Below are positions 27,773 through 36,222 of a stretch of DNA of 64,000 nucleotides, in pieces (within the stretch, counting starts at the first letter, position 1; every line of letters begins with the position of its first letter). This stretch comes from Solimonas thermocellulolyticum (GTDB lineage Bacteria > Pseudomonadota > Gammaproteobacteria > Nevskiales > Nevskiaceae). The stretch lies in the NCBI RefSeq assembly GCF_040327995.1, contig NZ_JBEPIJ010000001.1, forward strand, positions 1-64,000, read 5' to 3'. The position numbers and the translations under genes are program-made. The notes beneath the pieces are model-generated. The model saw only the letters and a program-made list of their open reading frames with translations, was not told where the DNA came from and did not search any database.

Positions 27773-29977
27773 TCAAGCCCGCGTCCGCGGCAACCCCAGC
27801 GCACGTTCCGCGATCATGCTGCGGTGGACCTCGCTGGTGCCGCCGTAGATCGTCGTGGCCTGGGCGTGACGGTAACACTGATTGAGAAAACCGGCCGGCC
27901 CCTTGCGCTTGGACAGCGAATGCGGCGCAGTCAGATCGAGCAGGTCGCGCGCGTCGCTCAAGAACTTCTCCGACGAGAACAGCTTGGCCATGGGCCCGTA
28001 GGCGTGGTTGGGCTTTTTCTCGGCGATGACCCACTGCGCGCGGAACGCGAGCACGTCCGCCACCCAAAGGTGCGCCGTGGCCCGTGCCAGACGGCACTGC
28101 GCCGAGACGTGCTCGATCAACGGTCTGCCGTCGCGCCGCAGTTCGCCACAGAGCTGTTCGGCGGCCCTGAGCATCGCGCGCATGACCTTGGAGAAACCGC
28201 CGCCATGTTCGAGTTCGAGGCTCGCGCTCATCGTACGTACGCCACCGTCGATCTCGCCGAGGCGCCAGCTATCCGGAACACGCACACCGTCATAGAAGGT
28301 GATGTTGGTGCGCTCGTCCTGGAAGGTGTAGACCGGCTGTATCGTCACACCGGGCGCCTTGAGCGGCACGATGAACATGGTCAGCCCCTGGTGCTTGGGC
28401 ACATCGGGGTTGGTGCGGCACAGCATCAAGACGTAGGACGCGAGATTCGCGCCGCTGGTGAACATCTTGGTGCCGTCGATGCGCCAGCTCCCGTCCGCTT
28501 CGCGCGTGGCCTTGCACTGCGCGGCGAAGACGTCGGAGCCGGAACCCGGCTCGGAGTAGCCGAGGCTGGCGATCGCCTCGCCGGACATCAGCTTGGTCAG
28601 CACTTCGCGCTTGAGTTCCTCGGAACCGAAGCGGTGGATGATCAGCGCCACCATCTGCGCGACGTTCGCCGCCGGTGTGTTGTAGCCCTGGTGCTCGAAG
28701 GCGTCCATCGCGGCGATCTTGGCGTAGGGTGCGAGGCCACGTCCCCCCATTTCCTTGGGCAGGCCCGGGAACAGCAGCTTGGCCTCGGCCAGTTTGCGAT
28801 GCAGCTCGGGGTTGTAGCCTTCCCAACTGTAGTGGAACTTCTCGCGCATCTCGGGCGTGACGTTCTGCTCGAAGAACGCGTTGATCTCCGCCGTGATCGC
28901 GCGTGCGTCATCGCCCAGGTCGAACTCGATCGGACAGGCACCCGCTTCTGGTAGCGTCGTCGTCTCACCGCCGTACAGGCGGCGGCCGGCCTCTTCGAGC
29001 AGCCGCTGCGGATCGCCCCACACCAGCGGCCAGGCCTTGGCGCGCAGGTTGTAGAGGAAGATGTCGTACTCGGTGGTCAGGCCGTAGCCACCGAAGGTGT
29101 GCAGGGCCTGCGCGACCGCGCGGGCCGCCGCCTCGGCGTTCCACCACGCAGCGATCGACACCGCGGCGCCAGCTTCCGGCGCGCCGTCGGCGATGTTGCG
29201 GATCGCGCGCCAGACCAGGAACTTGCCGCCGTCGATCTCGCACAACAGGTCGGCGAGCGGATGCGAAATCGCCTGGAACTGGCCGATGAACTGGCCGAAC
29301 TGCTTGCGCTGGCTCGCGTAGGCCGCAGCGAGCCTCAAGGCTTCGCGGCCGATGCCGGCGAGGCCGGCGCCGATCAACAGCTTCCATTCCTCGACGGCCT
29401 GCGTGAACCGCGCGACGGCCTCGGCACCACGCCCCAGCGACGTCGCCGACAAACGGCTCAGCGCGATTTCGGCGAGCGGCGTCGACGCAAGATTCTCCTC
29501 GGCGCGGCGATCCTCAGGCCCGACCGCGACGAGCACCACCTCGTCGGCCCGGCGCGCGATGACGGCCTCGGCCACTGCGCCGCCGGCGATCCACTGCAGC
29601 GGCTGCTGCTCGATGTCGTGCAGCGCGATGCCGACGACCGCCTCTCCGGCGAGCACACGCGACAGCAGCTTGTCCTGCGCGCCGAGCAGCGCCAGCAGGC
29701 GGGCGGCCACCAGGGTTTCCGCGAGCGGACCGCAGATCAGCGTGCGTCCGGCCTCCTCCATCAGCAACGCGGCATCAAGCAAGCTAAGGCCAAGACCGCC
29801 GGCGGCTTCCGGCACCCGCAGCGACAGCGCGCCCAGTTCCGCGAACTGGCGCCACATCTTCGCGTCGAAGCCGAGCGGCATCGCCGCGCGCACGCGCGCG
29901 GTGCTGCTCTCCTCGTCGAGAAAGCGCGCGAAGCTCTCGCGCATCAGCGCCTGCTCTTCGGACAGCTCGAAGTTCAT
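27773..29977 (-). CDS. Fused double acyl-CoA dehydrogenase
   Basis: The 734-residue product is two acyl-CoA dehydrogenase modules in one chain. The first (about residues 1-350) ends with FGGYGLTTEYDIFLYNLRAK; the second (about 365-734) has SLGYSEPGSGSDVFAAQ for flavin/substrate binding and ends with IYGGTSEVHRSMIAERALGL. Canonical dehydrogenases are about 380 residues. Double-length forms such as mycobacterial FadE34 oxidise bulky acyl-CoAs, including steroid side chains, which is the basis for suggesting a large substrate. The start overlaps the Rieske gene stop as ATGA, so the oxygenase and dehydrogenase are co-translated. Flavin is expected at one or both sites. Confidence 0.92.
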   Translation of the reverse strand: MNFELSEEQALMRESFARFLDEESSTARVRAAMPLGFDAKMWRQFAELGALSLRVPEAAGGLGLSLLDAALLMEEAGRTLICGPLAETLVAARLLALLGAQDKLLSRVLAGEAVVGIALHDIEQQPLQWIAGGAVAEAVIARRADEVVLVAVGPEDRRAEENLASTPLAEIALSRLSATSLGRGAEAVARFTQAVEEWKLLIGAGLAGIGREALRLAAAYASQRKQFGQFIGQFQAISHPLADLLCEIDGGKFLVWRAIRNIADGAPEAGAAVSIAAWWNAEAAARAVAQALHTFGGYGLTTEYDIFLYNLRAKAWPLVWGDPQRLLEEAGRRLYGGETTTLPEAGACPIEFDLGDDARAITAEINAFFEQNVTPEMREKFHYSWEGYNPELHRKLAEAKLLFPGLPKEMGGRGLAPYAKIAAMDAFEHQGYNTPAANVAQMVALIIHRFGSEELKREVLTKLMSGEAIASLGYSEPGSGSDVFAAQCKATREADGSWRIDGTKMFTSGANLASYVLMLCRTNPDVPKHQGLTMFIVPLKAPGVTIQPVYTFQDERTNITFYDGVRVPDSWRLGEIDGGVRTMSASLELEHGGGFSKVMRAMLRAAEQLCGELRRDGRPLIEHVSAQCRLARATAHLWVADVLAFRAQWVIAEKKPNHAYGPMAKLFSSEKFLSDARDLLDLTAPHSLSKRKGPAGFLNQCYRHAQATTIYGGTSEVHRSMIAERALGLPRTRA

Positions 29978-31395
29978 GCCGCGCGTGCTCCCTCGACGGC
30001 TTCGGCGCCGCGCAGATAACGGTCCAGTTCGCGATGCATATTCAGAATCAGCTTTTCCTCCTCGACGGCGAGCCAGATCTGCTTGCAGCCGCGTGAATGC
30101 AGACCGCGCTGCATGCGCCGGATGTTGCCCAGGTCTTGACGCGGAATCTGCAGCACCTGCTGCGGGTCCTGCGGGTCGGTGACCTGCTGCACGATCGCGC
30201 GCGGCGGCGTCTGTGCCGCCGGATAGGTCTTGGTCGAGAAGATCTCGAAGCTGCAGCGGTTGGGGTCTTTGGCGTCGGGCCGCACCCGATACATCATCGC
30301 GTTGCCGGCCTGCGGCAGGATCATCAGGTTGGGGAAGATGAAGATCTCACCGCCCCACATGCCGAGGATCTCCGGAATCGGCTTGGGCATCGGCCGCTGC
30401 TGCGCCGCCGCCTTGGTGTACAGCGCCTTGACGTACTCGGCGCCGAGACTGGACCCCTCTGGGATCGGCTTGCCCTTGAGCGAGCGCACCAGCTCGACGT
30501 CTTCCTTGAGCACCATCGCGTCCATGCCGGTGACCAGCAGGTTGAGACGGTCCGCCATCAGATCGACCGGATCGCCGTCCTTGCGCTTGACGTGCCCGGC
30601 CATCGGCGTCTTCTTGCCGGCGTAGAAGCGCCCGTGGCCATGGGCGAAACTCTCGTAGATGACGTTCTTGTGCGCGAACGTCGCCTCGGCCTTTGCATCC
30701 GGGGTGCCGTCGAAGATGATCTGCGCGGCATCGGGTTCGAGCTGCGGATGCGTCGCCGGCACGTGGTAACCCTCGAAGAAGGCCTCCTGCGCGACCTTCC
30801 AGTTGGCCTCGATCGGGATCGACTTCCACCAGTAGTGGTGCATGTGCTCGATGGCCAGACCGTCGATCAGCTCCCTCACCGGCGCGATGAAGTCGTCGAA
30901 GGGTTCCGGGTTGCGATCGAAGTTGATGAAGACGAAACCGGCGTAGACGCGGTGATGCACTTCGCGCAGGGCGACGTCGCCATCGCGCAACTGACCGCCG
31001 CGGAACTGGTTGCGTTCGAGCACATACTGGTTCTCGCCACAGAGGTTCCAGCGCCAGCCGTGGAACGGACAGATGATCCTGCCGTCGGGAAAGTGGCCGC
31101 AGCCCCCCGCCGACAGCGCGGTGCCGCGGTGTGGACAGACGTTGTGGTAGGCCTTGACCGTCGCGGCGTCGACACGTACGACGATGACCGACTCATCGCC
31201 GATATCGTAGGTGGTGTAATCCCCCGGCTGCGGAATCTCGTCGAGGCGGCAGGCCGCCTGCCAGACGCGGCTCCACAGCCGCTCGAACTCCAGCTTGAGG
31301 AAGGCCGGGTCGGTGTAGCGGCCGCTGCGAATGCCGTGTTCGAGGACCTTCCAACTGTCGGGCCAGTGCCCGAGCTCGTGCGGCGCTGCGTTCAT
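29974..31395 (-). CDS. Rieske non-haem iron oxygenase, catalytic subunit
   Basis: The 473-residue protein has a Rieske [2Fe-2S] site, C87-H89 (CPHRG) and C109-H112 (CPFHGW), and a mononuclear iron centre with H211 and H216 (GYHVPATH). The residue three before H211, which usually is Asp and bridges the two centres, is E208, as in the carnitine oxygenase group. It should hydroxylate or cleave an organic substrate using O2 and electrons from a separate reductase, which is not encoded in this window. GGAGGAG lies 5 bp before the ATG. It lies between the lipoyl protein and the fused acyl-CoA dehydrogenase in one operon. Substrate unknown. Confidence 0.93.
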   Translation of the reverse strand: MNAAPHELGHWPDSWKVLEHGIRSGRYTDPAFLKLEFERLWSRVWQAACRLDEIPQPGDYTTYDIGDESVIVVRVDAATVKAYHNVCPHRGTALSAGGCGHFPDGRIICPFHGWRWNLCGENQYVLERNQFRGGQLRDGDVALREVHHRVYAGFVFINFDRNPEPFDDFIAPVRELIDGLAIEHMHHYWWKSIPIEANWKVAQEAFFEGYHVPATHPQLEPDAAQIIFDGTPDAKAEATFAHKNVIYESFAHGHGRFYAGKKTPMAGHVKRKDGDPVDLMADRLNLLVTGMDAMVLKEDVELVRSLKGKPIPEGSSLGAEYVKALYTKAAAQQRPMPKPIPEILGMWGGEIFIFPNLMILPQAGNAMMYRVRPDAKDPNRCSFEIFSTKTYPAAQTPPRAIVQQVTDPQDPQQVLQIPRQDLGNIRRMQRGLHSRGCKQIWLAVEEEKLILNMHRELDRYLRGAEAVEGARAA

Positions 31396-31438
31396 GGGCG
31401 CTCCTCCTGTCGTGGCCGGCCCGCTAAAGAGTCGGTCT

Positions 31439-31669
31439 TCAGACGATCTCGGCGACGAGATGGCCGACCGGATAAACCTCGCCGGTCGCAGCGAGAATCC
31501 TCAAGGTACCGGACGCCGGCGCCTCGACCTCTTGCACCGACTTGTCGAGTTCCAGGGTGTACAGCGGTTTGCCGGCCTCGACCTGGGCACCGTCGGCGAC
31601 CAGCCATTCGGTCAGCGTGCCTTCCTGGGTCGAGAACCCGATCTGCGGAATGCGGACTTCGACGCTCAT
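31439..31669 (-). CDS. Free-standing lipoyl (biotinyl/lipoyl-type) domain protein
   Basis: The complete 76-residue protein is a single lipoyl-type domain: MSVEVRIPQIGFSTQEGT at the start and ELDKSVQEVEAP around the modifiable K43. Normally such domains are part of the E2 acyltransferase of 2-oxoacid dehydrogenases. Here it is alone, 1 bp after the E1-beta stop, and no E2 catalytic or E1/E3-binding domain follows. It may take an acyl group from the E1 pair on its lipoyl-lysine. Biotin attachment is the alternative, but the typical AMKM motif is absent and DKS favours lipoate. Confidence 0.9.
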   Translation of the reverse strand: MSVEVRIPQIGFSTQEGTLTEWLVADGAQVEAGKPLYTLELDKSVQEVEAPASGTLRILAATGEVYPVGHLVAEIV

Positions 31670-31670
31670 G

Positions 31671-32684
31671 CTATCTCCCCAAGGTCTTGCGGACGGCGGC
31701 CTCGATGTCGGCGGCCTTGTACAGATACTCGGCTTCCAGCACGCGCGAGAACGGCACGGTCACGTCGCGCGAGGCGACGCGCAGCACCGGCGCCTTGAGC
31801 TGGCCGTAGAGTGCCTCCTGGATGCGCGCGACGATCTCGGCGCCGCAGCCGAAGCTCTTCGGCGCCTCGTGCACGACCACCGCGCGGCCGGTCTTGGCCA
31901 CCGACTCGAGCACGGTTTCGGTGTCCATCGGCGAGACCGTGCGCAGGTCGACGATTTCCACCGAGATGCCCTCGGCGGCCAGCTTCTCGGCGATGACATG
32001 GGCGTCACGGATCGGACGGCCGTAGCCGACGATCGACACGTCCGTGCCCACGCGCGCGACGTGTGCCTTGCCGAGCTTGATGATCTCGCCCTTGACCGGC
32101 GCCGGGCCGGTCTGCGCGCGCGTGAGCTGATCCTCGATGAACAGGCAGGGGTCGTCATCGAAGATGCACCCGAGCAGCAGCCCATAGGCATCGGCCGGCG
32201 TCGACGGCACGACGACCTTCATGCCGGCCACATGCGCGAACCAGGCCTCGAGCATGTCGGAGTGCTGGCCGCCGGTGCCCGCGCCGGCACCGGTACGCGT
32301 GCGGATCGTGATCGGCACGTGCGTCTGGCCGCCGGACATGAAGCGCAGCTTCGCCGCATGGTTGACGATCTGGTCCATCGGCACGGTGATGAAGTTCATC
32401 AACATGATCTCGGCGACCGGGCGCATGCCGGCCAAGGAGGCACCGATGGCGGCGCCGATGATCGCCTGCTCGGAGATCGGCGTGGTCCTGACCCGGTGGC
32501 CGCCGAACTTGGTCGACAGGCCCTTGGTGACCTTGAAGATGCCGCCGCCTTCCTCGTCGGCGATGTCCTCGCCGAGCATGATGACGGTAGGGTCCATCTC
32601 CATCGCGTCGTGCAGTGCGCGCGAGAAGGCTTCGGTGAAGGTGATGACTCCGGCCTTGTCGGCCGATGCTGCAGCCGTTGTCAT
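31671..32684 (-). CDS. 2-oxoacid dehydrogenase E1 component, beta subunit
   Basis: The 337-residue product starts at ATG 32684, overlapping the E1-alpha stop as ATGA. It has the transketolase pyrimidine domain with ITFTEAFSRALHDAMEMDP and MLGEDIADEEGG, and the C-terminal transketolase domain with EIVDLRTVSPMDTETVLESV. With the alpha subunit it forms the thiamine-diphosphate enzyme that decarboxylates a 2-oxoacid (or cleaves acetoin) and passes the acyl group to a lipoyl domain, here probably the 76-residue protein encoded next. Confidence 0.93.
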   Translation of the reverse strand: MTTAAASADKAGVITFTEAFSRALHDAMEMDPTVIMLGEDIADEEGGGIFKVTKGLSTKFGGHRVRTTPISEQAIIGAAIGASLAGMRPVAEIMLMNFITVPMDQIVNHAAKLRFMSGGQTHVPITIRTRTGAGAGTGGQHSDMLEAWFAHVAGMKVVVPSTPADAYGLLLGCIFDDDPCLFIEDQLTRAQTGPAPVKGEIIKLGKAHVARVGTDVSIVGYGRPIRDAHVIAEKLAAEGISVEIVDLRTVSPMDTETVLESVAKTGRAVVVHEAPKSFGCGAEIVARIQEALYGQLKAPVLRVASRDVTVPFSRVLEAEYLYKAADIEAAVRKTLGR

Positions 32685-33733
32685 GCCGTGGCTCCGTAGA
32701 CGTCGATGTCGATCTCGCCGACGTCCGGAAACGGACTGTCGGCCGCGAACTGCAGCGCCTCTTCGATCTGCGCGTTGACCTCGGCGTCGTACTGCGCAAG
32801 CTCGGCTTCGGTCGCGATACCGCTGGCGAGCACGGCGGCGCGCGTCCTCGGCATCGGGTCTTTGGCCAGATGGGCGTCGTACTCCTCTTTGGGGATGTAG
32901 GCGCCCGGATCGCCGAAGTAATGGCCCATGAAACGGAAGGTCTTGGCCTCGATCAGCGTCGGGCCTTCGCCGGCGCGGGCGCGCTCGACCGCTTCGGCCG
33001 AGGCCCGCCACATCGCCTCGGCATCGTTACCGTCGACGGTCACGCCTGGCATCCTGTAGCTCGCCGCGCGCTCGCCGATGTGGTCCACCGCGGTGCACTT
33101 CTCGTACTTGCTGGACTCGCCGTAGAGATTGTTTTGGCACAGGAAGACCACCGGCAGTTTCCACAGCGAGGCCAGGTTCAGCGCCTCATGGAAAGCACCG
33201 ATGTTGGACGCGCCGTCGCCGAAGGTGACCAGCGTGACGCGACCGTCCTTCTTCAGCTGCGAGGCCCAGGCCAGGCCGTTGGCGATCGGCAGACCGCTGC
33301 CGACGATGCCGGTGGTCACCATCACGCCCGTTTGCGGGTGGGTGATGTGCATCGGCCCGCCTTTGCCCTTGCAGGCGCCGGTGGCCTTGGCGTAGTACTC
33401 CGCGAACAGCGGCTTGAGCGGAATGCCCTTGGCGAGCTGATCGTGAATGCCGCGATAGGTGGTCACCAGATAGTCGGTCGGCTGCAGATGCACGCCCATC
33501 GCCGCGGCGACGATCTCCTGACCGCGCGGCGAGTAGTACACCGCGGCGAGGCGACCCGAACGCAGCAACGTGCGGAACTTCTCGTCGACGAGGTTGATCA
33601 GGCGCGCCTTGCGCCAGACCTCCAACAGGGCCTGCGGCGTGAAGGCGGCGGAGCTGCGACTCCCGGCTGTGGCGCTCGCTCCCCCGGCGCCAGCCGGTCG
33701 GCCGTCGCGACTTGCCCCTGACGAATTCGTCAT
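32681..33733 (-). CDS. 2-oxoacid dehydrogenase E1 component, alpha subunit
   Basis: The start at ATG 33733 is fixed by AGGAG 5 bp upstream; an ATG 27 bp earlier is less likely. The 350-residue protein carries the thiamine-diphosphate motif with GDG at 172-174 and NN at 201-202, and closely resembles pyruvate/acetoin dehydrogenase E1-alpha (YYSPRGQEI, YRGIHDQLAKG). The first 30 residues are a low-complexity Ala/Gly/Ser leader. Substrate cannot be read. It is the first gene of the E1-E1-lipoyl-Rieske-dehydrogenase-hydratase operon and has a palindrome and possible promoter just upstream. Confidence 0.93.
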   Translation of the reverse strand: MTNSSGASRDGRPAGAGGASATAGSRSSAAFTPQALLEVWRKARLINLVDEKFRTLLRSGRLAAVYYSPRGQEIVAAAMGVHLQPTDYLVTTYRGIHDQLAKGIPLKPLFAEYYAKATGACKGKGGPMHITHPQTGVMVTTGIVGSGLPIANGLAWASQLKKDGRVTLVTFGDGASNIGAFHEALNLASLWKLPVVFLCQNNLYGESSKYEKCTAVDHIGERAASYRMPGVTVDGNDAEAMWRASAEAVERARAGEGPTLIEAKTFRFMGHYFGDPGAYIPKEEYDAHLAKDPMPRTRAAVLASGIATEAELAQYDAEVNAQIEEALQFAADSPFPDVGEIDIDVYGATA

Positions 33734-33759
33734 ACCGTCTCCTGGTTTCGCATTACGCA

Positions 33760-33779
33760 ACTATACAACAGTGCTGTTG
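33760..33779 (-). promoter_or_regulatory. Candidate promoter with palindromic operator upstream of E1-alpha
   Basis: A palindrome CAACAG-TG-CTGTTG (33766-33779) lies between the 79-aa gene and E1-alpha. On the minus strand it is followed at once by TATAGT, a -10 candidate (33760-33765); no good -35 is seen. A palindrome in the spacer or -35 region is where a dimeric regulator such as TetR or GntR type would bind. No matching regulator is adjacent. Confidence 0.45.
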
Positions 33780-33799
33780 ATTATCTGCATCGCGACGGT

Positions 33800-34039
33800 T
33801 CAGCTCAATGCCTGTTCGTTGCTGACCACCGGCCGCGACTCGCGCGTCGCGTGCAGGATCTTCTCCGGCTCGGCCGGATTGACGATGTCGATGTGGTCAT
33901 CGAACACGGCGACGATCTGTGCCGCGAACGGAAAGTCGCCGAGCTGCGGCACGCGATAGCTGACCATGTCACCGACCTTGAAAGTCGCCGGATCGAAGTT
34001 GAAGGTAAAAGGGCACTTGTCGCCGTCCATGCCGATCAT
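33800..34039 (-). CDS. Small protein of unknown function
   Basis: The 79-residue protein starts at ATG 34039, with GGGAGG 7 bp upstream; an ATG three codons later is also possible. It has YRVPQLGDFPFAAQIVAVFD followed by DHIDIVNPAEPEKILHATRE, a likely small beta-sheet fold. I do not recognise the family. It is on the same strand between acuI and the E1 operon, 66 bp from E1-alpha, so it may be co-regulated with the catabolic genes. Confidence 0.65.
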   Translation of the reverse strand: MIGMDGDKCPFTFNFDPATFKVGDMVSYRVPQLGDFPFAAQIVAVFDDHIDIVNPAEPEKILHATRESRPVVSNEQALS

Positions 34040-34106
34040 CGATTGACCTCCCGCTCTTAGAACCAGTGGATCGCGCGCCCCTCAGCCGCCGCGCCACCTA
34101 CGCGGC

Positions 34107-35090
<984 letters not shown>

Positions 35091-35187
35091 GCGCAGGTCG
35101 GTCGCTTCGTGGGGGGATGACTGGATTCTAGGCGTGGGCGCGGCGGCGATCCCGGCATCTTCTGCGAGCCATTCGACATTTCACGCA

Positions 35188-36222
35188 TCAACTGGCTTGC
35201 AACAGGGCGTCGGCAATGTCGAGTTCGTAGCTGGAACGGCGGCCGAGCTGCTCATTCAACAAGGCGCGCTTGAGGAACAGGTGACAAGCGTGCTCGGCGG
35301 TCATGCCGATGCCGCCATGCAACTGCAGCATGTCTTCGGCCACCGCGGCATAGGCCGCGGTGGCGAAGTGCTTCACCGCCTTGCCCAGGCGCTCGGCTTC
35401 GGCGCCGTGCACCCGGGTGCCGACGCGCACGATACTGTCGGCGAGCAAGGCCTCGGCCGCGGCAATGCGCGCCTTGAGATCGGCGCAGCGGTGCTTGAGC
35501 GCCTGGAACAGCGCCAGCGGACGGCCGAACTGGCGGCGCGTCTTGAGGTACTCGATGGTCATCTCCAGTGCCGCGGCTGCACCGCCCACGGCGTCGGCCG
35601 CGAGCGCAAAGTCGCGATGCGTCGCAAGTCGTCGCCCCAGCACGCGCGCCTCGTCGCCGCGCGCCAGAACCCACGACGGATCCAAGGCGACGCCATCGAA
35701 GCGCAGATCAAACAGGCGCCGTGTCGTGTCCCAGGATTCGCGGAAGCGCAGCGTGACCCCCGGCTGCGCAAGGGGAACCAGCGCCACAGCGTCGCCGGCG
35801 GCGCTGCAGACGAGCACATGGCCGGCGCGGTCCGCCGAGGGCACCGCAGTCACGGCGCCGGACACCACCTTGTCGTCGGAGATCGTCAGCGGAGTGTCGG
35901 TGGCGTCGGCCAGCGATGCGGTCGCCAATGCCGTCGAGCCGAGCCGCTCGATCCAGTCCTCGCGACCGGCGTGGATCACCGCCTCCATCGCCAGCATCGC
36001 CGGCAGATAGGGTGCCGCGCACAGGCTGCGGCCCATTTCCACGTGGAAGGCGCAGGCGCCGGCGAGCCCCTGCCCGAGTCCGCCCTGCGCCTCCGGCACG
36101 GCGACCAGCAGCCAGCCCAGGTCGCGCGCCAGCGGCCAAGTCTTGTCCTCGGGCGCCGCCAGGCCTTCGGCGGCGAGCACTTGGCGGGCGCTGTCGCGCA
36201 GTTCGGCGAGTTCCGGCGTCAC
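35188..36222 (-). CDS. Acyl-CoA dehydrogenase, small subunit of a heteromer
   Basis: The 344-residue protein starts at GTG 36222, overlapping the upstream dehydrogenase stop as GTGA. It has a reduced flavin domain and ends with LHGGIGMTAEHACHLFLKRA, typical of the partner subunits in alpha2beta2 steroid-type acyl-CoA dehydrogenases (mycobacterial FadE28/FadE29 class). Such enzymes are obligate heteromers. Together with the upstream subunit it would introduce a 2,3-double bond into a CoA ester. Confidence 0.9.
   Translation of the reverse strand: MTPELAELRDSARQVLAAEGLAAPEDKTWPLARDLGWLLVAVPEAQGGLGQGLAGACAFHVEMGRSLCAAPYLPAMLAMEAVIHAGREDWIERLGSTALATASLADATDTPLTISDDKVVSGAVTAVPSADRAGHVLVCSAAGDAVALVPLAQPGVTLRFRESWDTTRRLFDLRFDGVALDPSWVLARGDEARVLGRRLATHRDFALAADAVGGAAAALEMTIEYLKTRRQFGRPLALFQALKHRCADLKARIAAAEALLADSIVRVGTRVHGAEAERLGKAVKHFATAAYAAVAEDMLQLHGGIGMTAEHACHLFLKRALLNEQLGRRSSYELDIADALLQAS

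Noticed and set aside
29974..31395. Naming the Rieske oxygenase KshA (3-ketosteroid 9-alpha-hydroxylase)
   Set aside because: The operon has acyl-CoA genes, but the Glu at the bridging position and length of 473 do not fit the usual KshA of about 380 residues.
31439..31669. Naming the 76-aa protein a biotin carrier
   Set aside because: The motif is LDKS, not AMKM, and two E1 subunits are adjacent; lipoate fits better.
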